A DNA stretch of 64,000 nucleotides from Mycobacterium asiaticum (GTDB lineage Bacteria; Actinomycetota; Actinomycetes; Mycobacteriales; Mycobacteriaceae). The position numbers and the translations under genes are program-made. The notes under the pieces were generated by a model. It was given only the letters and a program-made list of their open reading frames with translations, was not told where the DNA came from and did not search any database. The stretch covers positions 62,001 to 126,000 of the forward strand of contig NZ_LZMH01000037.1 of NCBI RefSeq assembly GCF_001673635.1, read 5' to 3'. Shown piece after piece: positions 1 to 10,046 of the stretch (the first letter of the stretch is position 1; the number at the start of each line of letters is the position of its first letter).

Positions 1-462
1 GATGTTGACGACGGTCTTGATTCGTTCCCCGGTGGCGCCCTTCCAATCGCCGCTGCGCAGCTTGTCCGTGAAATCGCCCATCGCGTCCAGCACCTCGTGC
101 ACGTCGCGCACCACGTTCTGGCCGTCGACGATCAGGTCGGCGTCGCGCGGCAGCCGCAGCGCGGTGTGCAGCACCGCGCGGTCCTCGGAGCTGTTGATGT
201 GTGCGCCGGCAAACATCTGGTCGCGGTGCTCTTCCAGCTTGGCCGCCCGCGCCAGGTCGATCAGCAGACGCACCGTCTCACGGGTGATGCGGTGCTTGCT
301 GTAGTCGATGTAGAGGTCACCGACGGTCAGGGTGAGCTCGCGGCCGCGATCCGGATCGTCGGCGAAGAGCTGCCGCAGGTGGGTTTCTCCGATCTGGTCA
401 TGGTGCCGGCGCAGCACGTCCCACGCCGGGGTGGCGGTGATATCTGATGTCTCGGAGGTCAT
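1..462 (-). CDS. pgi: Glucose-6-phosphate isomerase, N-terminal part (cut by window edge)
   Basis: The first 154 codons read on the minus strand begin [17 protein letters not shown], continue through [18 protein letters not shown] and [18 protein letters not shown], and run off the window at base 1 without a stop. These are typical phosphoglucose isomerase N-terminal motifs (the LxxDxSKxR and N(x)TExRAVLHxALR segments). The enzyme interconverts glucose-6-phosphate and fructose-6-phosphate in glycolysis and gluconeogenesis in the cytoplasm. The start is an ATG whose upstream region carries no close competitor. The gene lies downstream of the antigen-85-like gene on the same strand, with a 128-base gap that contains a strong hairpin, so the two are probably transcribed separately. 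The C-terminal two thirds are outside the window. Confidence 0.93.
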   Translation of the reverse strand, partial: MTSETSDITATPAWDVLRRHHDQIGETHLRQLFADDPDRGRELTLTVGDLYIDYSKHRITRETVRLLIDLARAAKLEEHRDQMFAGAHINSSEDRAVLHTALRLPRDADLIVDGQNVVRDVHEVLDAMGDFTDKLRSGDWKGATGERIKTVVNI

Positions 463-522
463 GATTCGACCCTAGTGCCGGGACGGCGCAGGGGTCAGCG
501 CCCGAGCCTCGCTGGCATGCAT

Positions 523-579
523 CGAGGCTGAAATCCTGCAGGTCTCTACTCGCACTTGCGCTGCGATTCTTCAGTCTCG
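523..579. terminator. Long imperfect hairpin between antigen-85-like gene and pgi
   Basis: The arms CGAGGCTGAA (523-532) and TTCAGTCTCG (570-579) pair with one wobble, and the stem continues inward with ATC/GAT and GCAG/CTGC. There is no U-tract. It lies just downstream of the stop of the antigen-85-like gene on the minus strand and before pgi, the usual place for a mycobacterial hairpin terminator. The role is inferred from position and pairing only. Confidence 0.45.
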
Positions 580-590
580 GCGCGAGTGGG

Positions 591-1577
<987 letters not shown>

Positions 1578-1627
1578 TTACCCCAGCAAAGCTGGTCGTG
1601 GCTGAATGTAACGGCAACAGTAACCGT

Positions 1628-1936
1628 TTAGTGGCCGAGTCGTCCTCGGCCCAGACGCAATAACAGCATCGCCAGATCTTTGCCGTCGGGACCGAGCTCG
1701 CTGTAGCGCTCGATCACCTTCATCTCACGGCTGTGCACCAGGCGGGTTCCCCCGGAGGCCATCCGGACCTTGCCGATCGCCTGGGATACTTCCGCGCGCC
1801 GCTTGACCGCCGCCAGGATCTCGGCGTCGAGACGGTCGATCTCCTGGCGCAATTCGTCAATGCCGAGCTGTTCGGTATCGATGGTGTTCATCTCTGCTAT
1901 CTCCGCGTTCTCGTGAGGTGGGGGGTCTGGTCTCAT
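1628..1936 (-). CDS. Intracellular chorismate mutase (AroQ-delta type)
   Basis: This 102-residue all-helical enzyme matches H37Rv Rv0948c almost end to end (LRQEIDRLDAEILAAVKRR, GGTRLVHSREMKVIERYS, C-terminal LRLGRGRLGH). It converts chorismate to prephenate for Phe and Tyr synthesis. In M. tuberculosis this small class is activated and feedback-regulated in complex with DAHP synthase AroG, through the C-terminal RLGRGRLGH tail, which is kept here. The start used is ATG 1936, giving the N-terminus MRPDPPPHENAEIAE. ATG 1891 (MNTIDTEQ) is an alternative with a better GGAG Shine-Dalgarno and would give 87 residues. A terminator-like hairpin and an aromatic-rich short reading frame lie directly upstream, suggesting attenuation. 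Confidence 0.93.
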   Translation of the reverse strand: MRPDPPPHENAEIAEMNTIDTEQLGIDELRQEIDRLDAEILAAVKRRAEVSQAIGKVRMASGGTRLVHSREMKVIERYSELGPDGKDLAMLLLRLGRGRLGH

Positions 1937-1962
1937 CCGGGTTTCGGCCTCACACAAGAAAC

Positions 1963-2066
1963 GAGCCCCGAATCCGGAAGCGGACCACGGGGCTCTGCGA
2001 AGGCAGCTAGACCACGGGCACCGCTGGCGGGTACCCGTAGAAAAATCGGCGCTGCCTGTTGAGCAC
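1963..2066 (-). promoter_or_regulatory. Candidate aromatic amino-acid attenuator (leader peptide plus terminator)
   Basis: On the minus strand, just before chorismate mutase, a 19-codon frame (GTG 2066 to TAG 2007) contains Phe-Phe-Tyr-Gly-Tyr (TTT TTC TAC GGG TAC). It is enclosed by perfect 7-base arms, AGGCAGC (2057-2051) and GCTGCCT (2007-2001). A second hairpin, GAGCCCCG (1995-1988) with CGGGGCTC (1970-1963), is followed by GTTTCTTG, the form of an intrinsic terminator. CTACGGG from the Tyr-Gly codons can pair with CCCGTGG inside the terminator's left arm as an antiterminator (one wobble). No minus-strand gene lies upstream, because uvrD1 diverges, so a terminator here has no gene to end. 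Weak points: the leader has no clear Shine-Dalgarno and uses GTG, and conservation is untested. Confidence 0.45.
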
Positions 2067-2173
2067 GAGTCGAGTGTGCCACCCGACGGCGTACGTGTGC
2101 AAAAAAGTGGCGAGATTGCGTTGCGGCGGTGGGCGGTCCGGTTGTCGGCGGGCGGCGGTAAGTTTGGAACGAC

Positions 2174-4519
2174 ATGAGTGTGCACGCGACCGAAGCCGAG
2201 TCCTCCCATCCATCCGCGGTAGATGAACTGCTCGCGGGCCTCAACCCGCAACAGCGCCAGGCGGTGGTGCATGAGGGTTCGCCGCTGCTGATCGTCGCCG
2301 GCGCGGGTTCGGGTAAGACGGCGGTGCTGACCCGGCGCATCGCCTACCTGATCGCCGAACGCGGGGTCGGGGTGGGCCAGATCCTGGCCATCACCTTCAC
2401 CAACAAGGCGGCCGCCGAGATGCGGGAACGCGTGGTGAACCTGGTCGGTCCCCGGGCGCGGTACATGTGGGTGTCGACGTTTCACTCTTCGTGCGTGCGG
2501 ATCCTGCGTAACCAGGCGTCCCTGATCGAGGGGCTGAACTCCAACTTCTCGATCTATGACGCCGACGACTCCCGGCGCCTGCTGCAGATGATCGGCCGCG
2601 ACATGGGCCTGGACATCAAGCGGTACTCGCCGCGACTGCTGGCCAACGCGATCTCCAACCTGAAAAACGAACTGATCGACCCGCACCAGGCGGTGTCCGA
2701 CCTGACGGACGAATCCGATGATCTGGCGCGCACCGTCGCCTCCGTCTACGGCGAATATCAGCGCCGGCTGCGGGCGGCCAACGCACTCGACTTCGACGAC
2801 CTCATCGGGGAGACGGTGGCGGTGCTGCAGACCTTCCCGGACATCGCGCAGTACTACCGGCGCCGGTTCCGGCACGTGCTGGTCGACGAGTATCAGGACA
2901 CCAACCATGCGCAGTACATGCTGGTGCGGGAGCTGGTCGGACCGTCGAGCGAGGCCGGGGCGCCCGACTCCGATAACGTCCCGCCCGCGGAACTGTGCGT
3001 GGTCGGCGACGCCGACCAGTCGATCTATGCATTCCGCGGCGCCACCATCCGCAACATCGAAGACTTCGAGCGCGACTACCCGGACGCCAGAACAATTCTG
3101 CTGGAACAGAATTACCGCTCGACGCAGAACATCCTGTCGGCAGCCAACTCGGTGATCGCCCGCAACTCCGGACGCCGGGAGAAGCGGTTGTGGACCGATG
3201 CCGGCGAGGGCGAGCTGATCGTCGGCTACGTCGCCGACAACGAACACGACGAGGCCAGGTTCGTGGCCGAGGAGATCGACGCGCTGGCCGATCGTGGTGA
3301 GATCACTTACAACGATGTCGCGGTTTTCTACCGCACCAACAACTCGTCGCGCTCGTTGGAAGAGGTCTTCATCCGCGCCGGCATTCCCTACAAAGTTGTT
3401 GGAGGAGTGCGCTTTTACGAGCGCAAGGAGATCCGCGACATCGTCGCTTACCTGCGCGTGCTGGACAATCCGGGCGACGCGGTCAGCATGCGGCGCATCC
3501 TCAATACGCCGCGCCGCGGCATCGGCGATCGGGCCGAGGCGTGTGTGGCGGTGTACGCCGAGAACACCGGAGCCAGCTTCGCCGACGCCTTGCAGGCCGC
3601 GGCCGAGGGTAAGGTCCCGATGCTCAACACCCGGGCCGAGAAGGCGATTGCCGGCTTCGTCGAGTTGCTGGACGAGCTGCGCGGGCACCTTGACGACGAT
3701 CTCGGCGAACTGGTCGAAGCGGTGCTGGAACGCACCGGCTACCGCAGGGAATTGGAATCCTCCACCGACCCGCAGGAGCTGGCGCGCCTGGACAACCTCA
3801 ACGAACTCGTCAGCGTCGCACATGAATTCAGCATTGACCGGGCGAACGCGGAGGCCCTCGCGGCCGAGACCGGCGCCGACAACGAGGACGTGCCCGACAC
3901 CGGGGTGCTGGCGGCATTTCTGGAACGGGTGTCGCTGGTAGCCGACACCGACGAGATCCCGGAGCACGGCTCGGGTCTGGTGACGCTGATGACTTTGCAC
4001 ACCGCCAAGGGGCTGGAGTTCCCTGTGGTCTTCGTGACCGGTTGGGAGGACGGCATGTTCCCGCACATGCGGGCCCTCGACGACCCGGTCGAACTCTCCG
4101 AGGAACGGCGATTGGCCTACGTCGGGATCACCCGGGCCCGGCAGCGGTTGTACGTCAGCCGGGCCATCGTCCGCTCATCGTGGGGTCAGCCCATGCTGAA
4201 CCCCGAATCCCGGTTCCTGCGCGAGATTCCGCAGGAGCTCATCGACTGGCGCCGGACGGCGCCCAAGCCGTCCTTCAGCGCGCCGGTGAGCGGCGCCGGA
4301 CGGTTCGGCACCCCGCGCGCGGCGCCCACGCGTTCGGGAGCCGCCAAGCGCCCGCTGATCGTGCTGGAGCCCGGTGACCGGGTCACCCATGACAAGTACG
4401 GACTGGGCCGCGTCGAGGAGGTGTCCGGTGTCGGTGAATCGGCGATGTCGTTGATCGACTTCGGCAGCGCCGGTCGGGTGAAGCTGATGCACAACCACGC
4501 GCCGATCAGCAAGCTCTGA
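2174..4519 (+). CDS. uvrD1: ATP-dependent DNA helicase UvrD1 (PcrA-like, SF1A)
   Basis: This 781-residue 3'-5' helicase acts in nucleotide excision repair and double-strand-break processing. Superfamily 1 motifs occur in order: Q-motif LNPQQRQAV (about residue 24), Walker A AGAGSGKTAVLTRR, motif Ia ITFTNKAAAEM, Walker B/DExx VDEYQDTN, motif III GDADQSIYAFRGA, motif IV LEQNYRSTQNI, motif V TLMTLHTAKGLEF, motif VI VGITRARQRLY. The C-terminal Tudor-like tail (PGDRVTHDKYGLGRVEEVSG) ends KLMHNHAPISKL; in mycobacterial UvrD1 this region contacts Ku or RNA polymerase. The length fits H37Rv Rv0949 (771). A possible -10, TAAGTT (2159-2164), lies nine bases before the ATG, so the message may be almost leaderless. 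Confidence 0.96.
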   Translation: MSVHATEAESSHPSAVDELLAGLNPQQRQAVVHEGSPLLIVAGAGSGKTAVLTRRIAYLIAERGVGVGQILAITFTNKAAAEMRERVVNLVGPRARYMWVSTFHSSCVRILRNQASLIEGLNSNFSIYDADDSRRLLQMIGRDMGLDIKRYSPRLLANAISNLKNELIDPHQAVSDLTDESDDLARTVASVYGEYQRRLRAANALDFDDLIGETVAVLQTFPDIAQYYRRRFRHVLVDEYQDTNHAQYMLVRELVGPSSEAGAPDSDNVPPAELCVVGDADQSIYAFRGATIRNIEDFERDYPDARTILLEQNYRSTQNILSAANSVIARNSGRREKRLWTDAGEGELIVGYVADNEHDEARFVAEEIDALADRGEITYNDVAVFYRTNNSSRSLEEVFIRAGIPYKVVGGVRFYERKEIRDIVAYLRVLDNPGDAVSMRRILNTPRRGIGDRAEACVAVYAENTGASFADALQAAAEGKVPMLNTRAEKAIAGFVELLDELRGHLDDDLGELVEAVLERTGYRRELESSTDPQELARLDNLNELVSVAHEFSIDRANAEALAAETGADNEDVPDTGVLAAFLERVSLVADTDEIPEHGSGLVTLMTLHTAKGLEFPVVFVTGWEDGMFPHMRALDDPVELSEERRLAYVGITRARQRLYVSRAIVRSSWGQPMLNPESRFLREIPQELIDWRRTAPKPSFSAPVSGAGRFGTPRAAPTRSGAAKRPLIVLEPGDRVTHDKYGLGRVEEVSGVGESAMSLIDFGSAGRVKLMHNHAPISKL

Positions 4520-4537
4520 CCACTAAGCGGCGCAGTC

Positions 4538-5110
4538 CTATTCGACCCAGCGCTTGGTTTCGTTCAGCATCACCAGCACGCCGCTCGCGACGGGCAACAG
4601 CGGCAGCAGGTGCACCAGCCATGCCACCCGCGCGCCCGCGATGAACACGCCGAGGTAGGTCAGCAGCGCCACCACCGCCCCGGCCAGCAGCAGGTAGCGC
4701 CCGACCGGGCGGCGCAGCAACAGCAGGATGACACCCGAGACGGTGGTGGCCGCGAAGACCAGCGCGAGGAATCCGACTGCGATGCAGAACAATCGGTCCG
4801 TCTGCCACCAGCCGGCGATCAGGTCGGTGGCCACCACCGACGTCGCCCAGCCGCTGACGATGCTCACCGCGCTGGCCGCCACCGCGGTACGGGCCCTCGT
4901 CTCCGACGGCAGCACCGTGGGCAGCGACGGCATCCGGCCGGACGCCAAAGATGGTGCGCGCCGGATGATTTGCGTGGGTTGCGCGGAATCGGGGATCGGC
5001 GGCAACGGCGCCGTCGGCGCACGCCGGATGATGCGGGTGCGGGGTTCGCCCGGTGATTCGCCGGGCTCGGGCGGGTTCTCGCGCGGACCGGGATCGCTGG
5101 GCGCGGTCAC
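4538..5110 (-). CDS. Four-helix membrane protein with duplicated IIRRAP motif
   Basis: This 190-residue protein has a Pro-rich cytoplasmic N-terminus of about 70 residues followed by four predicted membrane helices (around AVSIVSGWATSVVATDLIA, FCIAVGFLALVFAATTVSG, YLLLAGAVVALLTYLGVFIA and LVHLLPLLPVASGVLVML). The N-terminus contains two copies of an IIRRAP box (RTRIIRRAPTAPLPPIPDSA and PTQIIRRAPSLA), which look like short binding or phosphorylation motifs. Start is GTG. The gene begins three bases after the stop of the M23 peptidase and surely belongs to its operon, so a role in envelope or peptidoglycan work is inferred. I recognise no named family. Confidence 0.8.
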   Translation of the reverse strand: MTAPSDPGPRENPPEPGESPGEPRTRIIRRAPTAPLPPIPDSAQPTQIIRRAPSLASGRMPSLPTVLPSETRARTAVAASAVSIVSGWATSVVATDLIAGWWQTDRLFCIAVGFLALVFAATTVSGVILLLLRRPVGRYLLLAGAVVALLTYLGVFIAGARVAWLVHLLPLLPVASGVLVMLNETKRWVE

Positions 5111-5113
5111 CGG

Positions 5114-6193
5114 TCAGCCGGCGTAGTTGCCGACGGACAGTCCTCGCTTGGCTAGCCACGGCACCGGGTCGATCCGCTCGCTGCCGCCCAGTAGCACCTC
5201 GAAATGCAGGTGTGGTCCGGTGGAGAAGCCCCGATTGCCCATGGTCGCGATCTGGTCGCCCGCCATCACGCGTTCGCCGACGCTGACCAGTGTGCTGTTG
5301 ACGTGGCCGTAGAGCGTGACAGTGCCGTCTGCGTGGCGCAGCTTGACCCACATGCCGTAGCCCGCGGTCGGACCAGCGTCGATGACGACCCCGTCCGACA
5401 CCGCGTAGATCGGCGTGCCGATCGAGTTGGCCAGGTCGATGCCGGCGTGCAGCACGCCCCAGCGGTAGCCGAAGTTGGAAGTGAAGATGCCTTTGGTCGG
5501 CATGACGTACAGCGGTTGCTGCAGCCGGGCCTCGCGCTGAGCGCGCTCCTGCGCGAAGGCGTTGCCTCGGGCGAGTTCTTCGTTGTGGAAGGCGGCGTTG
5601 GCGGGCTGAGCGGCGATCACCTGAACACCCCGCGACGCGCTGCTGCCGGATCCGCCCGACATGTTCGACGCGTTCGCGGTCAGCACCGTCTCGATCTTGG
5701 CGGTGTCGGACTGGCTGAGCGCGGTGTGCGTCGCGGCGGCGGCCGCACCGGCGGCCATGGCCCCGATCAGCAGGCGGCCCTTGGCGGCGCTGGTGGGCTC
5801 CTTGCGGTGACTTCCACCGCGGCGCGCCACCGGCATGACGTCGGTCGTGTCGGAATCGGATTCAGGCTCGATGACCACCCGCGGCAGCACTTCGGTGACC
5901 GGGGCGGACAGCCACAGCGGGATCAACTCATCGACGTCGTTGAGGTCGTCGAGCTCCGGGGCCTGCAGCAGCTGCTCGTCGAGATTGAACTCGGACTCGC
6001 CGAAGTCCAGCTCGTCGAGGTCGGACAACTCGAGGTCGTCGAACTCGTCGAAGCCGTCCAGCGGAATGATCTCGGTGACTTCGTTGCGGTGATGCGCTAA
6101 CCAGCGATCCCGGTGCGCGCGCGTGGTAGCCACGCTGGTAGAGCGGGTAATTCGGTGCTGGGACAAGCTGAAATGTCCTCGTATCGTGACCAT
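5114..6193 (-). CDS. Membrane-anchored M23-family metallopeptidase
   Basis: This 359-residue protein matches H37Rv Rv0950c. The N-terminal cytoplasmic part (about residues 35-90) is strikingly acidic, with repeated DEFDDLELSDLDELDFGE-type D/E-L blocks. One membrane segment follows (KGRLLIGAMAAGAAAAATHT), then an extracytoplasmic linker and a C-terminal M23/LytM domain. The zinc ligands are present: HAGIDLANSIG (HxxxD) and GPHLHFEV (HxH), in the FGYRWGVLHAGID and GNRGFSTGPHLHFE contexts. It is therefore probably a catalytically competent peptidoglycan endopeptidase rather than a degenerate LytM regulator. The ATG at 6193 was chosen because the frame upstream of it loses homology. A CRP-type palindrome lies about 80 bases upstream, between this gene and divergent sucC. 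Confidence 0.9.
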   Translation of the reverse strand: MVTIRGHFSLSQHRITRSTSVATTRAHRDRWLAHHRNEVTEIIPLDGFDEFDDLELSDLDELDFGESEFNLDEQLLQAPELDDLNDVDELIPLWLSAPVTEVLPRVVIEPESDSDTTDVMPVARRGGSHRKEPTSAAKGRLLIGAMAAGAAAAATHTALSQSDTAKIETVLTANASNMSGGSGSSASRGVQVIAAQPANAAFHNEELARGNAFAQERAQREARLQQPLYVMPTKGIFTSNFGYRWGVLHAGIDLANSIGTPIYAVSDGVVIDAGPTAGYGMWVKLRHADGTVTLYGHVNSTLVSVGERVMAGDQIATMGNRGFSTGPHLHFEVLLGGSERIDPVPWLAKRGLSVGNYAG

Positions 6194-6268
6194 AACGTTA
6201 TCTGGACCTTGAGAAGGTATCCGCAAAGGTATGGGGCTGGCAACCTCAGTGCAAAATGCGGCCGCTTT

Positions 6269-6284
6269 TGTGACTTGGGTCACG
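6269..6284. promoter_or_regulatory. CRP (cAMP receptor protein)-type site between M23 gene and sucC
   Basis: The sequence TGTGACTTGGGTCACG reads GTGA-N6-TCAC with flanking T and G. This fits the mycobacterial Crp (Rv3676) consensus. It sits 76 bases upstream of the peptidase start and 163 bases upstream of sucC in their shared divergent promoter region, so it could affect either gene. Binding is inferred from the motif. Confidence 0.6.
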
Positions 6285-6446
6285 TCATCGCGTGCCGTTC
6301 CGTCGGGTGACGTGCACCACAGCGATGGGATGCGACGACAGAGGTCGATCGGGGTGTCGATACAGTTCCTCCGTGCGAGTTGCCGAATCCGGCACCGCCA
6401 CCCTAATTGGCCTAGTAAACAAGCCGAGCAAAGGCAGTGACGCCCC

Positions 6447-7628
6447 ATGGATCTGTTCGAGTACCAAGCCAAAGAACTGTTCGCCAAACACGGCGTACCC
6501 GGCACGCAGGGCCGGGTGACCGACACCGCTGAAGGCGCGAAAGCCATCGCGGAGGAAGTCGGCGCACCCGTCATGGTGAAGGCCCAGGTCAAGACCGGTG
6601 GACGCGGCAAGGCAGGCGGCGTGAAGTACGCCGCGACACCCGACGAGGCCTACGAGCACGCCAAGAACATTCTCGGCTTGGACATCAAGGGCCACATCGT
6701 CAAGAAGTTGTTGGTCGCCGAGGCCAGCGACATCGCCGAGGAGTACTACCTCTCTTTCCTGCTCGACCGCGCCAACCGCACCTACCTGGCCATGTGCTCG
6801 GTGGAAGGCGGCATGGAGATCGAGGAGGTGGCCGCGACCAAGCCGGATCGGCTGGCCAAAGTCCCGGTGAACGCGGTCAAGGGGGTTGACCGGGCGTTCG
6901 CGCGTTCCATCGCCGAGCAGGGCCACCTGCCCGAAGAGGTGCTGGACTCCGCCGCGGTGACCATCGAGAAGCTGTGGGGTGTTTTCGTCGGCGAGGACGC
7001 CACGCTGGTCGAGGTCAACCCGCTGGTGCGCACTCCTTCACGCGGTGAAGGCGACCCAGGCCGGATTCTGGCGCTGGACGGCAAGGTCACCCTGGACGCG
7101 AACGCCGACTTCCGCCAGCCCGGCCACGTCGAGTTCGAGGACCGGGCGGCCACCGACCCGCTGGAGCTCAAGGCCAAGGAACACGACCTCAACTACGTCA
7201 AGCTTGACGGGCAGGTCGGAATCATCGGTAACGGTGCCGGCCTGGTCATGTCGACGCTGGACGTCGTCGCCTACGCGGGCGAGAAGCACGGCGGCGTGAA
7301 GCCGGCCAACTTCCTCGACATCGGCGGTGGCGCGTCGGCCGAGGTGATGGCCGCGGGTCTGGACGTGGTGCTGGGCGACGAGCAGGTGAAGAGCGTGTTC
7401 GTCAACGTCTTCGGCGGCATCACCTCGTGCGACGCGGTGGCCACCGGCATCGTCAAGGCTCTTGAGATCCTGGGCGACGAAGCGAATAAGCCGTTGGTGG
7501 TGCGCCTCGACGGCAACAACGTCGAGGAGGGCCGGCGCATCCTGGCCGAGGCCAACCACCCGCTGGTGACCCTGGTCGCGACGATGGACGACGCCGCCGA
7601 CAAAGCGGCCGAGCTGGCGAGCGCCTGA
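6447..7628 (+). CDS. sucC: Succinyl-CoA synthetase beta subunit
   Basis: This 393-residue beta subunit (ADP-forming) couples succinyl-CoA cleavage to nucleoside triphosphate formation in the TCA cycle. The N-terminal ATP-grasp domain shows [35 protein letters not shown] and [11 protein letters not shown]. The metal and nucleotide region holds VEVNPLV. The C-terminal flavodoxin-like part has [26 protein letters not shown] and [17 protein letters not shown]. It pairs with SucD, encoded 67 bases downstream on the same strand. Upstream lie a Shine-Dalgarno-like AAAGG and a CRP-type palindrome, suggesting cAMP-dependent control of the pair. Confidence 0.97.
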   Translation: MDLFEYQAKELFAKHGVPGTQGRVTDTAEGAKAIAEEVGAPVMVKAQVKTGGRGKAGGVKYAATPDEAYEHAKNILGLDIKGHIVKKLLVAEASDIAEEYYLSFLLDRANRTYLAMCSVEGGMEIEEVAATKPDRLAKVPVNAVKGVDRAFARSIAEQGHLPEEVLDSAAVTIEKLWGVFVGEDATLVEVNPLVRTPSRGEGDPGRILALDGKVTLDANADFRQPGHVEFEDRAATDPLELKAKEHDLNYVKLDGQVGIIGNGAGLVMSTLDVVAYAGEKHGGVKPANFLDIGGGASAEVMAAGLDVVLGDEQVKSVFVNVFGGITSCDAVATGIVKALEILGDEANKPLVVRLDGNNVEEGRRILAEANHPLVTLVATMDDAADKAAELASA

Positions 7629-7695
7629 CGTGGCGATCGCAAGGGCGGCGAAGCCAGGCGCAGCGGGTCGGCACTAGGAAAGGGACTGAACGAAC

Positions 7696-8610
<915 letters not shown>

Positions 8611-8618
8611 CGCTCTAG

Positions 8619-8680
8619 CGCGAGCAGACGCAGAATTGCCCATTTCGTCCCGAAATAGGGCAATTCTGCGTCTGCTCGCG
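8619..8680. terminator. Perfect 23-bp hairpin between convergent sucD and PE_PGRS genes
   Basis: The arms at 8619-8641 and 8658-8680 are exact reverse complements. The outer stem begins CGCGAGCAGACGCA, and the loop contains a further ATTTCG/CGAAAT pairing. There is no U-tract on either strand. It lies eight bases past the sucD stop and four before the PE_PGRS stop, so it can serve both convergent genes. It belongs to the same sequence family as the hairpins at 20822 and 58546, and resembles the conserved U-less mycobacterial terminator-like motif known as TRIT. Confidence 0.75.
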
Positions 8681-8684
8681 GGGG

Positions 8685-10046
8685 CTATCCGGGCGTGACC
8701 CCAGGCTTGCCGTTCGGGCCGACCAGGAAGTACGCACCGAAGCCGCCGGGGGCACCGATGCCGGGGATGGCCCCGATGCCGCCGTTGCCGCCGTCGCCCC
8801 CGATGCCGAAGAAGTACCCGCCGTAGCCGCCCTGCGCACCGTTGCCGCCGACGGCAAGGTTGGCCGCGCCGAATCCATTGCCGCCGTGGCCGCCGAGACC
8901 GAACAGGATGCCGCCGAGGCCACCCAGCCCGCCGACCCCGCCCGTCCCGTTGGCCGCCGCGCTGCCACCATCGCCGCCCGCGCCGCCGATGCCGAAGAAC
9001 GCCCCGCCGTCGCCGCCGTAGCCGCCCGGCCCGCCGTGACCACCGGAGAGGTTCGCCCCGCCGGTCCCGCCGTTGCCGCCGAAACCGAACAGCTGGCCGG
9101 CGCCGCTGCCGCCCTGGCCGCCCTGGCCGCCGATGTTGGCGTTGCCGACCGCCGCCCCTCCGGTACCGCCGTCTGCGCCGGTCGAGATCAGGTTGAACAA
9201 AATGTTGCCGCTGCCGCCGGTCCCGCCGACACCGGCGATGCCATTGCCGAACGCCAGCGAGTCGCCGCCGGCTCCGCCGACGCCGCCCAGGCCATAGAGC
9301 AGGCCGAGACCGTCGCCGCCGTAGCCGCCCCAGCCGGCAACGAAGCCGTTTCCTCCGGCGCCCCCGGCCCCGCCGTTGCCCCACAGGAACCCGCCACTGC
9401 CGCCCCATCCGCCGTCACCGGCGACGCCATTCAGGCTGGCCCCGCCGACCCCGCCGGCGCCGCCATTGCCGAACAGACCGACGGCGTTACCGCCTGCGCC
9501 ACCCACGCCGACGAGGCCGGCTCCGTTGGCGGCTCCGCCGGTGCCACCCCGGCCACCGTCGCCGAACAGCAACCCACCGTCGCCGCCGAACCCGCCGTTC
9601 TGGCCGGCGCCACCGGAGCCGCCGGCACCGCCGTTGCCCCACAGCAGGCCGCCGTTCTGCCCATTGGAGCCGGTTCCGTCGACGCCATCGGCACCGTCGC
9701 CGATCAGCGGGCGGCCAAGGAACCGTTCGAACGGGTCGTTGATCGCGGCCAGCAGTGAATCGGCGTTAGTGGCTTCGGCGGTGGCGTAGGAATTGGCGCC
9801 GGTGGTCAACAGCTGAACGAACTGCTGGTGGAAGCCGGCGATGCGAGCACTGAGCGACTGGTAGGTCTGGCCGTAGGTGGTGAACATCGTCGCGATCGCG
9901 GCGGATACCTCATCGGCGCCCGCCGCCAGCAATGCGGACGTGGGTGATGCCGCCGCCGCATTGGCCGCACTGACCGCCGCACCGACGTTCGCCAGACTCG
10001 ACGCCGCCGCGCTGATTAACTCCGGCACCGCGATCACGTGGGACAT
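8685..10046 (-). CDS. PE_PGRS family protein
   Basis: This 453-residue protein has a PE domain of about 95 residues (MSHVIAVPELISAAASSLANVGAAVSAAN, with the PE dipeptide at 8-9 and the YGQTYQSLSARI helix). A linker (FERFLGRPLIGDGADGVDGTG) leads into a long PGRS region of GGxGG-type repeats such as GGAGGSGGAGQNGG, interspersed with LLFGDGG and LWGNGG units. PE proteins are exported by ESX type VII systems, usually ESX-5, to the cell surface. The start is the ATG at 10046, preceded by GGAGGTCGGAG. In H37Rv, as recalled, no PE_PGRS lies here; the nearest relatives surround rpmF, so this is an insertion or relocation. Specific function unknown. Confidence 0.93.
   Translation of the reverse strand: MSHVIAVPELISAAASSLANVGAAVSAANAAAASPTSALLAAGADEVSAAIATMFTTYGQTYQSLSARIAGFHQQFVQLLTTGANSYATAEATNADSLLAAINDPFERFLGRPLIGDGADGVDGTGSNGQNGGLLWGNGGAGGSGGAGQNGGFGGDGGLLFGDGGRGGTGGAANGAGLVGVGGAGGNAVGLFGNGGAGGVGGASLNGVAGDGGWGGSGGFLWGNGGAGGAGGNGFVAGWGGYGGDGLGLLYGLGGVGGAGGDSLAFGNGIAGVGGTGGSGNILFNLISTGADGGTGGAAVGNANIGGQGGQGGSGAGQLFGFGGNGGTGGANLSGGHGGPGGYGGDGGAFFGIGGAGGDGGSAAANGTGGVGGLGGLGGILFGLGGHGGNGFGAANLAVGGNGAQGGYGGYFFGIGGDGGNGGIGAIPGIGAPGGFGAYFLVGPNGKPGVTPG

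Noticed and set aside
1628..4066. An 812-codon open frame on the minus strand running through uvrD1 into chorismate mutase
   Set aside because: Only its last 102 codons have homology; the rest mirrors the high-GC codon bias of uvrD1 on the other strand.
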